This document shows, in pieces, positions 45,256-55,500 of a DNA stretch of 64,000 nt. The number at the start of each line of letters is the position of its first letter. The first letter of the stretch is position 1. The notes below the pieces were generated by a model that saw only the letters and a list, made by a program, of their open reading frames with translations, was not told the origin of the DNA and did not search any database. This DNA is from Capnocytophaga sp. GTDB taxonomy: Bacteria > Bacteroidota > Bacteroidia > Flavobacteriales > Flavobacteriaceae. Where the stretch lies: NCBI RefSeq assembly GCF_030532915.1, contig NZ_JAUNKD010000003.1, forward strand, positions 14,709-78,708, given 5' to 3'. A program made the translations under genes and the position numbers.

Positions 45256-47631
45256 ATGCAGCGATTTTTTATGGTACTGCTCTTGCAGGGGCTGTTTTTG
45301 GGTGCTTCTTTGTTTGCCCAACAAAAATATACATTGAGTGGCGTGGTTTCCGATGCTTCAACCGGTGAGAAGTTATTGGGCGTAAACTTCGTTATCAAAG
45401 AGTTACACACCGGAACAACTACCAATGAGTACGGTTTTTATTCCATTACGCTTCCACAAGGAAAGTACACTATTTCGGTGGAATATATCGGTTTTAAAAC
45501 ACATCAAGAGGTTATTGATTTGAATCAAAATATCCGTCGTGATTACAAATTGTCACCCGAAGCTATTGAATTAGATGGGGTTGAGGTTTCGGCAACGACA
45601 TCGCAAAAGGCAAATATCCGCAAGCCCGAAATGAGTACGGTGACGGTGCCTGTTGCAACGATTAAAAAACTTCCTGTTTTGGTAGGCGAGGTGGATATTA
45701 TCAAAAGTTTGATGCAAATGCCCGGAGTGAGTAACGCCGGTGAAGCTTCATCGGGCTTTAACGTTCGCGGTGGGGCGGTTGATCAAAATTTGGTAATTCT
45801 TGACGAAGCCACCATTTTCAACGCCTCGCACTTGTTTGGTTTTTTGAGCGTTTTTAATGCCGATGCGGTGCGTGATATGAAACTTTACAAAGGCGGAATG
45901 CCGGCTCGATACGGAGGCAGAACGGCTTCGGTATTAGATATTTACCAAAAAGACGGAAATCGGAATAACTATCATACAACAGGTGGTATCGGCTTGCTTT
46001 CATCGCGCCTTTTGGTGGAAGGTCCTTTGCAAAAAGAGAGAAGTTCGTTTTTGCTTGGCGGGAGAGCCTCGTATGCGCATTTGTTTTTAAAACTGACCAA
46101 CAACAAAAACAGCGCTTATTTTTATGATTTGAACACCAAACTTTCGTACCAGCTCGATGCTAACAACACGTTGTACCTTTCGGGCTATTTTGGACGTGAT
46201 TTTTTCAATTTGAATAAAAATTTGATGAATGTTTACGGAAATTCGCTTGTGAATTTGCGTTGGAATCATATTTTTAACGACCGGCTTTTTGCTAATATGT
46301 CGCTCATTTTCAGTGATTATTACTACGGGTTTAGTTTTGAACGCATTGGTTTTGAATGGAATTCGGGCATTCAGAACATAAACCTGAAATACGATTTTCG
46401 CGCCTATCTTTCCGAGCGTTTAAAGCTCTCGTACGGACTTCAATCCATCGGCTATCGGTTTGTGCCGGGCAAACTTGCACCCACTTCGCCCGATTCGTAC
46501 ATTAAAGAACGTTATTTACCTAATAAGTACGCCATTGAAGCAGGTATTTATGCCGAGGCGGAACATAAACTTACCGAAAAACTCAATGTGTCGTACGGGT
46601 TGCGCATCAATTCGTTTTATCAGTTGGGGGCACGCGTGCTGAATCGGTATAAAAACGATGAAGCCGTGGATTTTAATGCCGCACGTCGCATTTATCAAAA
46701 GGCAACACCCATCGGAACACAAGAGTACGGCAGCGGGAAACTCATTGATGTTTTCGGGCATCTCGAACCCCGTCTTACCTTGTCGTATGCACTGAATGAC
46801 AACCATTCCGTAAAGGCAAGTTACGGCAGAAATGCGCAGTATTTGCACTTGATTTCAAACACCTCGTCACCCACACCGCTCGACGTTTGGACACCGAGCG
46901 ACCGTTACCTCAAACCGCAACTGGGCAATCAGGTAGCGGTGGGCTATGCCGGTAATTTTCTTGAAGATGCGTACAGTTTTGAAGCTGAAACATATTACAA
47001 AACCACCCAAAATCGACTTGATTACATTGACGGAGCCGACCTTATCGCCAACGAAGCCATTGAACAGGTGGTTCTGAGCGGGCACAGTCGTGCTTACGGG
47101 TTGGAATTGCTCTTTCGTAAAAACACGGGGAAACTCACCGGTTGGATTGCCTACACGCTTTCAAAGTCAGAACAACAAACCCAAGGGCGAACACCCGATG
47201 AGCCCGGAATTAATAACGGGGCGTGGTACAGCACGCCTTATGACAAGCCTCACGACCTGTCGGTAACGGCTACTTATGCACTCAACCCCAAATGGACGTT
47301 CGGTGCGGCATTCAATTTGCAAACGGGGCTTCCGGCAAATTATCCCGTTGGGGCGTATGATTATTTGGGGCAAACCATTCTGAATTACAGTAAACGAAAC
47401 GAATACCGCTTGCCTACCTATCATCGGCTTGATGTATCGGCAACCTATACCCCACAGCGCCAAAACAAACGCTGGAAGAGCGAATGGGTTTTCGGGATTT
47501 ACAATTTGTACAACAGAAAAAATGCCGTATCAATTTCGTTTCGTGAAAATGAAACCACACGCCAAAACGAGGCGGTCAAACTTTCTATTTTCGGGATTAT
47601 CCCCAGTGTAACCTATAATTTTACGTTTTAA
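45256..47631 (+). CDS. TonB-dependent outer-membrane receptor
   Basis: 791 residues from the ATG at 45256. Signal peptide FFMVLLLQGLFLGASLFAQQ, then a carboxypeptidase-regulatory-like domain (YTLSGVVSDASTGEKLLGVNFVIK..TISVEYIGFK, about 24-115), a plug (MSTVTVPVATIKKLPVLVGEVDIIKSLMQMPGV...GFNVRGGAVDQNLV) and a 22-strand-type barrel ending in FTF. It imports a ligand using TonB energy; substrate unknown. It lacks the SusC-specific context (no SusD). The stop overlaps the DUF4249 gene start by one base (TAATG). Confidence 0.94.
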   Translation: MQRFFMVLLLQGLFLGASLFAQQKYTLSGVVSDASTGEKLLGVNFVIKELHTGTTTNEYGFYSITLPQGKYTISVEYIGFKTHQEVIDLNQNIRRDYKLSPEAIELDGVEVSATTSQKANIRKPEMSTVTVPVATIKKLPVLVGEVDIIKSLMQMPGVSNAGEASSGFNVRGGAVDQNLVILDEATIFNASHLFGFLSVFNADAVRDMKLYKGGMPARYGGRTASVLDIYQKDGNRNNYHTTGGIGLLSSRLLVEGPLQKERSSFLLGGRASYAHLFLKLTNNKNSAYFYDLNTKLSYQLDANNTLYLSGYFGRDFFNLNKNLMNVYGNSLVNLRWNHIFNDRLFANMSLIFSDYYYGFSFERIGFEWNSGIQNINLKYDFRAYLSERLKLSYGLQSIGYRFVPGKLAPTSPDSYIKERYLPNKYAIEAGIYAEAEHKLTEKLNVSYGLRINSFYQLGARVLNRYKNDEAVDFNAARRIYQKATPIGTQEYGSGKLIDVFGHLEPRLTLSYALNDNHSVKASYGRNAQYLHLISNTSSPTPLDVWTPSDRYLKPQLGNQVAVGYAGNFLEDAYSFEAETYYKTTQNRLDYIDGADLIANEAIEQVVLSGHSRAYGLELLFRKNTGKLTGWIAYTLSKSEQQTQGRTPDEPGINNGAWYSTPYDKPHDLSVTATYALNPKWTFGAAFNLQTGLPANYPVGAYDYLGQTILNYSKRNEYRLPTYHRLDVSATYTPQRQNKRWKSEWVFGIYNLYNRKNAVSISFRENETTRQNEAVKLSIFGIIPSVTYNFTF

Positions 47632-48533
47632 TGATGAAAAAAAAATTTTACGTCTATTGTTTTTTACTGATGTTACTGGCTTCGTGCGAGGAAGTGATTG
47701 ACGTGAACCTTGATTCACAAGCCCAAATGTTGGTCATTGATGCCCGTATTGATTGGAAAAAAGGCGAAAATAAAGCCTATCCCGTTGTGCATCTGACCCA
47801 TACGCGCGATTATTACCACGATGCCATCTCAAAACCCGTGCGGGGTGCCGTGGTGAAAATCATTGCTGAAAACGGCAAGGAGTTTGCGCTTTCCGAAATG
47901 TCTTTTGAGGCAATTCCGTACGAAGTACCGGGTTTTTATTTTGACATTCCTTTTGGCGTAGGCGGAAGTTTTTACGTTTGCAAAGAAGAATTTATCCCGG
48001 CCTTAAATCAGGAATATGAGTTACGAGTTGATTTTCAGGGAGAATCGTATACCGCAAAAGCAACGATGCACGAAACAGCCACTATTGATGTTTCGCGGGC
48101 TGAACAGAACAACAACGGCGGGTTTTTAGGTGATAAAATAGAAGTTAAATTCTTTTTTGACGGCATTGAAAACGAAGAAAATAACTATCTGGTGAAAATG
48201 AACGACACGGCTCGTGATGAGCTTTTTACGTTAGACGATAAGTTTTTAGCACGTAAAAAATTCTTTTTCACCACACTTGGTTTGGAACACGAATTGAAGG
48301 TGAATGACACCATAAAAATGAGTCTGTATCGCATTTCGCCCGATTATATGCAAATAGCCAAGTTGTTACGAAGTGTAGCCATCAGTGATGGTGGCGGACG
48401 TGGTGGTCCGCCTTCGTACACCGTTCCGACGCGGGTTTACGGCAATATTGTCAATACAAAAGATGCTACTAAAAATCCGTTGGGGGCATTTCGGGTATCG
48501 CAGTACTCTCAGGAACAATATATTATCAAGTAA
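47631..48533 (+). CDS. DUF4249 family lipoprotein
   Basis: 300 residues. Lipobox LLMLLASC (Cys19), then EEVIDVNLDSQAQMLVIDARID, the standard start of DUF4249 proteins. These occur directly after TonB-dependent receptors in Bacteroidota and may be cell-surface partners of them. The EEVID following the Cys is acidic, compatible with surface export. The stop is five bases before the downstream glycosyltransferase start. Confidence 0.9.
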   Translation: MMKKKFYVYCFLLMLLASCEEVIDVNLDSQAQMLVIDARIDWKKGENKAYPVVHLTHTRDYYHDAISKPVRGAVVKIIAENGKEFALSEMSFEAIPYEVPGFYFDIPFGVGGSFYVCKEEFIPALNQEYELRVDFQGESYTAKATMHETATIDVSRAEQNNNGGFLGDKIEVKFFFDGIENEENNYLVKMNDTARDELFTLDDKFLARKKFFFTTLGLEHELKVNDTIKMSLYRISPDYMQIAKLLRSVAISDGGGRGGPPSYTVPTRVYGNIVNTKDATKNPLGAFRVSQYSQEQYIIK

Positions 48534-48538
48534 AACCG

Positions 48539-49528
48539 ATGACAGTTGCTGTTGTAATTCTCAATTGGAACGGAAGGGCGCTTTTGGAGAAGTTTTTGCC
48601 TTCGGTGTTGTGTTATTCTCCCCAAGCTGCTGTTTATGTGGTAGATAACGCTTCAACAGATGATTCGGTAACGATGCTGAAAACTGATTTTCCGCAGGTC
48701 GAAGTAATTGAACTGCCCTTTAACGGAGGATATGCCCGAGGCTACAATGCTGCATTAGAGCAAATTACAGCCGATGTGTACTGCTTGCTTAATTCAGATG
48801 TTGAGGTTACCGAAAATTGGCTTGCAAACGTCCCGAAATGGTTTGCCGATGATGCCGTAGGGGCGGTTCAACCCAAAATTTTGGACTACAAACACCGTGA
48901 AAAGTTTGAATATGCCGGTGCGGCGGGCGGTTTTATCGATAAATACGGATTTCCGTTCTGTCGAGGACGTATTTTTGATACCATCGAAACCGATAACGGG
49001 CAGTATGACACTGAAAAAACAATTTTCTGGGCTTCTGGCGCTTGTTTTTTTGTCCGTTCAGCTGTTTTTCATCGGCTTAACGGCTTTGACACCGATTTTT
49101 TTGCGCATCAAGAGGAAATTGACTTCTGTTGGCGATTGCATCACTTGGGCAAAAAGGTGGTTTTTAGTCCTGAAAGCGTGGTTTATCATATCGGAGGAGC
49201 TACCTTGCCAACCGATAATCCGCAAAAAACCTATCTCAATTTTCGAAACAGCCTGTTTATGCTTTTGAAAAACCTGCCTCAACAAGGGTTGTATAGCACT
49301 TTATTCTTGCGGATGGTGCTTGATGGCATAGCGGGCGTACGATTTGCTTTGCAAGGTAAGTTTTGGTTTACGTGGGCAATCGTTCGGGCTCATTTTGGTT
49401 TTTATAAGCGTTTTTTTGCTGTTAAAAGTAAGCGAACACCTGGCTTGTTTTCATCGTATTATTACATAAAATCAGTGGTTTGGGCATACTTTGTTAAAAA
49501 TAAAAAGTTTTTTAACGAGCTTAATTGA
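48539..49528 (+). CDS. Glycosyltransferase family 2
   Basis: 329 residues. AVVILNWNGRALLEKFLPSVL, VYVVDNASTDDSV, PFNGGYARGYNAALEQ, CLLNSDVEVTENW (metal-binding DxD-like) and GFDTDFFAHQEEIDFCWRLHHLG place it with rhamnosyl-like GT2 enzymes that decorate polysaccharide on the cytoplasmic face. A C-terminal hydrophobic segment (FAVKSKR..FSSYYYIKSVVWAYF) may tether it to the membrane. It sits in the TonB/DUF4249 operon, with no obvious mechanistic link. Confidence 0.92.
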   Translation: MTVAVVILNWNGRALLEKFLPSVLCYSPQAAVYVVDNASTDDSVTMLKTDFPQVEVIELPFNGGYARGYNAALEQITADVYCLLNSDVEVTENWLANVPKWFADDAVGAVQPKILDYKHREKFEYAGAAGGFIDKYGFPFCRGRIFDTIETDNGQYDTEKTIFWASGACFFVRSAVFHRLNGFDTDFFAHQEEIDFCWRLHHLGKKVVFSPESVVYHIGGATLPTDNPQKTYLNFRNSLFMLLKNLPQQGLYSTLFLRMVLDGIAGVRFALQGKFWFTWAIVRAHFGFYKRFFAVKSKRTPGLFSSYYYIKSVVWAYFVKNKKFFNELN

Positions 49529-49538
49529 GAAAAAATAG

Positions 49539-49546
49539 TAAATTTG
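49539..49546 (+). promoter_or_regulatory. -7 element of the OmpA-like gene
   Basis: TAAATTTG, 33 bases before the ATG at 49580. Confidence 0.6.
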
Positions 49547-49579
49547 CACACGAACCTTATAAAATAAACAAAGTTAGAA

Positions 49580-50446
49580 ATGAGAAAAATTTTAGTTGTT
49601 GTTTCATTGGTCGGTTTTTTAGCAACATCTTGTGTTTCAAATAAAAAGTATAATGAATTGGCAGAGAAACACAAACAAACCGAAGATTTGCTAAACACGG
49701 CAACAATGAAATTGAATGTATGTTTGAAAGATTATGAGAGTTTGCAACATCAGGTAACAAGCCTCAAAAATCAAAATGATTTGCTTAAAGAAAACAATCA
49801 GCAACTTATCAGCAATGTGGGCAATTTAACCACGCTGACCCAAAAAGGAGCTGAAAACCTTGAAAAATCATTGGAAAGCCTTCGCGAAAAGGATTTGACA
49901 ATCCGTAACTTACGCGATGCCGTAACGCGCCGTGACTCAATTAATTTGGCTTTGGTACAAAGCCTGAAAGGAGCCGTAGGGAATTTGGACGACCAAGATA
50001 TTGAAATTAAGGTTGAAAAAGGAGTGGTTTTCGTAAATATTTCCGATAAATTGCTTTTCAGCAGCGGAAGTTATGCCGTTACCAGCCGAGCCAAAGAAGT
50101 GTTGGGCAAAGTAGCCGCTGTGGTTAAAAATAAACCCGATTTTGAATTTATGGTAGAAGGACATACTGATAATGTGCCGTTTAGGGCAAACAGTTCCGTA
50201 AAAGATAACTGGGATTTGAGCGTGCTTCGAGCCACTGCGGTAGTGCGTATATTGCAAAACGATTTCGGGGTTACCCCTTCGCGGATGACTGCCGCCGGAC
50301 GCAGTGAATACGTTCCGGTAACCAGCAACGCGACCAAAGAAGGCAAGGCTCAAAACCGAAGAACCCGCATTGTGGTGCTTCCGAAATTGGATCAATTCTA
50401 CAATATGATTGAAGAAGGAATCAAAGACCCTGCCATTAACAAATAA
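49580..50446 (+). CDS. OmpA-family lipoprotein with coiled coil
   Basis: 288 residues. Lipobox LVGFLATSC (Cys18), then a coiled coil (about 25-115: AEKHKQTEDLLNTATMKL, ESLQHQVTSLKNQNDLLKENNQQ) and an OmpA_C domain at about 140-275 (LLFSSGSYAVTSRAKEVL, FMVEGHTDNVPFR, NRRTRIVVLP), which binds peptidoglycan. It should anchor the outer membrane to the wall. A strong terminator follows. Confidence 0.94.
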   Translation: MRKILVVVSLVGFLATSCVSNKKYNELAEKHKQTEDLLNTATMKLNVCLKDYESLQHQVTSLKNQNDLLKENNQQLISNVGNLTTLTQKGAENLEKSLESLREKDLTIRNLRDAVTRRDSINLALVQSLKGAVGNLDDQDIEIKVEKGVVFVNISDKLLFSSGSYAVTSRAKEVLGKVAAVVKNKPDFEFMVEGHTDNVPFRANSSVKDNWDLSVLRATAVVRILQNDFGVTPSRMTAAGRSEYVPVTSNATKEGKAQNRRTRIVVLPKLDQFYNMIEEGIKDPAINK

Positions 50447-50468
50447 CAGAAATTTAGAAAAACGTGGT

Positions 50469-50505
50469 AAAAATCGGTTATTCAGCAAGTGAATAACCGA
50501 TTTTT
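50469..50505 (+). terminator. Terminator after the OmpA-like gene
   Basis: 15-bp stem AAAAATCGGTTATTC / GAATAACCGATTTTT with a 7-base loop. Confidence 0.92.
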
Positions 50506-50611
50506 ATTTTGCTGAAAATTAAATTTTTTTAAAGCAAAATATTGGTGAAATTCCAAAACGTTGCCAAGTTTTTAGGTAAGAAAAACAACCATTTAAAAAA
50601 TAATCAAATCA

Positions 50612-50642
50612 TTGCAAAATGCCCGTAAAATTAATATCTTTG
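50612..50642 (+). promoter_or_regulatory. hemL promoter
   Basis: TTG (50612-50614), a 20-base spacer, then TATCTTTG (50635-50642), 25 bases before the ATG. Confidence 0.75.
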
Positions 50643-50667
50643 CGAAATAATTTGTAATAGTTTTAAA

Positions 50668-51954
50668 ATGTTGTATAAAAGAAGCAGTGAGCTTTTCGCC
50701 GAAGCAAAAAAAGTATTGCCCGGTGGGGTTAATTCGCCCGTTCGGGCTTTTAATGCAGTAGGCGGAGAGCCAATTTTCATAAAACAAGCGCAAGGAGCAT
50801 ATCTTTACGATGAGGATAATCGAAAGTATATTGATTATATTGCCTCGTGGGGTCCGTTAATTTTAGGGCACGCCCACCGGCCGGTGGTTAAAGCCATTAC
50901 CGAAAAAGCCGCTTGCGGAACCTCGTTCGGGATACCAACCGAGTTAGAAATCCGCATTGCCGAGTTAGCTGTTTCGATGGTTCCGAATATTGATAAAATT
51001 CGTTTTGTAAACAGTGGAACCGAAGCCTGTATGAGTGCCGTGCGTTTGGCACGTGGGTACACCAACCGCGAAAAAATTATCAAATTCGCAGGTTGTTATC
51101 ACGGGCATTCCGATTCGTTTTTGATTGAAGCAGGCAGTGGAGCGGTTACCTTTGGTAGTCCCAGCAGCCCCGGTATTACGCAAGGAACGGCAAAAGACAC
51201 ACTTTTAGCTGCTTACAACGATATAGAGTCGGTAAAAGTGCTTTTTGAAGCCAATCCTGAGCAAATCGCTGCCGTGATTATCGAACCCGTAGCCGGAAAT
51301 ATGGGCTGTGTGCCGCCCCAAGCAGGATTTTTGGAAGCCTTGCGTAAATTGTGTACTGAAAACGGAAGTTTACTTATTTTTGATGAAGTGATGACCGGAT
51401 TTCGCTTGGCAAAAGGAGGGGCGCAGGAAGTTCTTGGTATAAAGGCAGATATTGTTACCTTCGGGAAAGTAATCGGTGGCGGATTGCCCGTAGGGGCTTT
51501 TGCAGCAAGCCGTGAAATTATGCGTTTTTTAGCGCCCGAAGGTCCCGTGTATCAGGCGGGTACGTTGAGCGGCAATCCGTTGGCGATGAGTGCCGGTTTG
51601 GCGATGCTTACCGAGTTGAATCAGCGTCCTGAAGTGTTTGAAAGTCTCGCCAAAAAAACAGAATATCTACATAAAGGATTTGAAGCGGTACTTTCGGCTA
51701 CCGACATTCCGTTTCAAATTAACAGGTTTGGCTCAATGATTTCATTGCATTTTAATGAAAATCAGGTAGTTGATTTTGTGTCTTCGGCTAAAAGTAATAT
51801 GGAACTTTTCAAAAAATACTTCCACGGAATGCTTGCCGAAGGTATTTATTTACCGCCAAGCGCCTTTGAGAGTTACTTCCTGAATGATGCTCTTTCATAT
51901 GCTGATTTAGACCAAACCATTATCGCTTTTGAAAAGGTAATCAAAGCTTTTTAA
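50668..51954 (+). CDS. hemL: Glutamate-1-semialdehyde 2,1-aminomutase
   Basis: 428 residues; PLP enzyme making 5-aminolevulinate for haem. [60 protein letters not shown] and the PLP lysine Lys267 in TFGKVIGGG are all in place. Monocistronic, with a good promoter; icd follows after 89 bases with its own promoter. Its presence implies the C5 pathway for tetrapyrroles. Confidence 0.97.
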   Translation: MLYKRSSELFAEAKKVLPGGVNSPVRAFNAVGGEPIFIKQAQGAYLYDEDNRKYIDYIASWGPLILGHAHRPVVKAITEKAACGTSFGIPTELEIRIAELAVSMVPNIDKIRFVNSGTEACMSAVRLARGYTNREKIIKFAGCYHGHSDSFLIEAGSGAVTFGSPSSPGITQGTAKDTLLAAYNDIESVKVLFEANPEQIAAVIIEPVAGNMGCVPPQAGFLEALRKLCTENGSLLIFDEVMTGFRLAKGGAQEVLGIKADIVTFGKVIGGGLPVGAFAASREIMRFLAPEGPVYQAGTLSGNPLAMSAGLAMLTELNQRPEVFESLAKKTEYLHKGFEAVLSATDIPFQINRFGSMISLHFNENQVVDFVSSAKSNMELFKKYFHGMLAEGIYLPPSAFESYFLNDALSYADLDQTIIAFEKVIKAF

Positions 51955-52001
51955 GTGTTATTGTTATTTTAATGCTGAAAAAAGGCTTTGTTTCAAAATA
52001 A

Positions 52002-54266
<2,265 letters not shown>

Positions 54267-54281
54267 TCAAGTAAAATATGA

Positions 54282-54312
54282 AAAACAGCACAGAAACCTG
54301 TGCTGTTTTTTT
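54282..54312 (+). terminator. icd terminator
   Basis: CAGCACAG / CTGTGCTG stem with AAAC loop, A-run before and T-run after. Confidence 0.92.
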
Positions 54313-54334
54313 TATTGAAAAATCCAAAAAGCAT

Positions 54335-54369
54335 AAAAAAAGACTTTCTGAATACAGAAAGTCCTTTTT
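54335..54369 (-). terminator. Terminator after the PepSY-like gene
   Basis: GACTTTCTG / CAGAAAGTC stem extended by A/T pairs, 36 bases beyond the stop of the minus-strand gene. Confidence 0.8.
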
Positions 54370-54404
54370 CACAATGCATATAAATACTACTACTAACTCC
54401 TATT

Positions 54405-54707
54405 TTATTTTTTTAACAGGTTTCCATCTTTGTCAAAGTACACCACGAAAGCCTCTGAATTACTGTCGGTTGCTTCAATTTTGTACTCTTCCTTGGCATT
54501 GACAAATGCTTTGTTGATGGTTGCTCCTTCATAGGTTTTTGCAAAAGCCTCTACCACAGCGGCAGGGAGTTTATCTTTTTCAACTTCGGTGTACTCTTCC
54601 TCTTGAATGGCAGTAACCGCTGATTTTTCAATTTCTACATTTCTTTCCTGTGCAAAAGCCGATAGGCTACCTAATGCTAATACGCTTAAAAATAAAGTTT
54701 TTTTCAT
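54405..54707 (-). CDS. Small exported PepSY-like protein
   Basis: 100 residues. Signal peptide LFLSVLALGSLSAFAQ. The mature part carries one PepSY/BLIP-like unit: LPAAVVEAFAKTYEGATINKAFVNAKEEYKIEATDSNSEAFVVYFDKDGNLLK, in which a helix is followed by strands, as in DUF2874/PepSY-like proteins of Bacteroidota. Such proteins are periplasmic and may inhibit peptidases or bind small ligands; function is not established. Confidence 0.8.
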   Translation of the reverse strand: MKKTLFLSVLALGSLSAFAQERNVEIEKSAVTAIQEEEYTEVEKDKLPAAVVEAFAKTYEGATINKAFVNAKEEYKIEATDSNSEAFVVYFDKDGNLLKK

Positions 54708-54905
54708 AAGTTTTTACTTTAAAAATTAATAATTGTTTTTTGTGCTAAAAGATGTTAAATTGTAATTTAGTTTTTTCTAATTTTTTGCTTTAATGTCTGT
54801 TTCAAATGATTGTTTTAATGATTAATTTTAATTTTACAGTAATGAATAAATTTTTGTTTTTTTTTTCTAATTTTTTGTTTTATACCAATTATAATTGTTT
54901 TTATC
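54708..54905. other. AT-rich spacer with repeated 17-mer
   Basis: Very T-rich. The 17-mer TTTTTTCTAATTTTTTG occurs at 54771-54787 and 54861-54877, and a shorter copy at about 54904. No gene or promoter is evident. Confidence 0.5.
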
Positions 54906-55100
54906 CTAATTTTTTGTTTTGAAAAAGGTAATGATCACTTTATAAACCTTTTCCATAAAAGTGGGTGCGTTTTTCAGTTGAGCAACATTTTCCTGTTTTT
55001 TATCCTCTTGAAAAATCATTTCCATTATGCCGTCATAAATCACAACTGGATTCAAATTTGACAAATTATTTATTCTTGAAGTTAAATTTTCTGTTGCCAT
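54906..55100 (-). CDS. Small hypothetical protein
   Basis: 64 residues, not recognised. No signal peptide. The sequence MATENLTSRINNLSNLNPVVIYDGIMEMIFQ ... VYKVIITFFKTKN is helical with a hydrophobic C-terminal stretch. A start with AAAAGTT upstream looks acceptable. It could be a real small gene; the region before it (55101-55360) carries three dyads that may regulate it. Confidence 0.5.
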   Translation of the reverse strand: MATENLTSRINNLSNLNPVVIYDGIMEMIFQEDKKQENVAQLKNAPTFMEKVYKVIITFFKTKN

Positions 55101-55219
55101 AACTTTTATTTTTTGTGTTTACGTTAGTTATATTGAAAAAAGTGTACCAAATTAACTCTGGTTGAGAATTATTGTTTTAAAATATTGGTAATCATTGTAT
55201 TGTTGTTGAATTAAATTTT

Positions 55220-55295
55220 GTGTACACTGTGTATGCTTCGTTAAAATATGTGTAAATTACACAAAACGCATATAAAAATTACACACAATTTGTGT
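55220..55295. promoter_or_regulatory. Triple TGTGT/ACACA dyad cluster
   Basis: Three similar short dyads with centres at about 55223, 55256 and 55289, about three helical turns apart, upstream of the 64-residue gene. Likely binding sites of an unknown regulator; inference from layout only. Confidence 0.4.
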
Positions 55296-55357
55296 TTCCT
55301 TACTTGAAAAAATGTGTATTAAAAGTAGAATAGTAGATTTATGTAAATACAAATAAA

Positions 55358-55387
55358 AGAAGGATTGTTACTCAAAACAACCCTTCT
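55358..55387 (-). terminator. Terminator beyond the MutS2-like gene
   Basis: Stem AGAAGG..TTGTT / AACAA..CCTTCT with one mismatch and a 6-base loop, T-rich on the minus strand, about 115 bases after the stop. Confidence 0.7.
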
Positions 55388-55500
55388 CTGTTTAAATAAA
55401 TCTAATAGCACGAAAAAACATAAATGTGAGATTCCCATCTCATTCATTTACACGGCTAATTTACTAAAAAGCGACAGGAAAAACAAGTGTTTAGTAAATA

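Larger units (their letters stand above)
55101..55500. other. Intergenic region with operator-like dyads and terminator
   Basis: The 400-bp gap holds GTGTACAC (55220-55227), TGTGTAAATTACACA (55249-55263) and ACACAATTTGTGT (55283-55295), three TGTGT/ACACA dyads about 33 bp apart. A hairpin terminator for the MutS2-like gene lies at 55358-55387. No gene was found. Confidence 0.55.
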
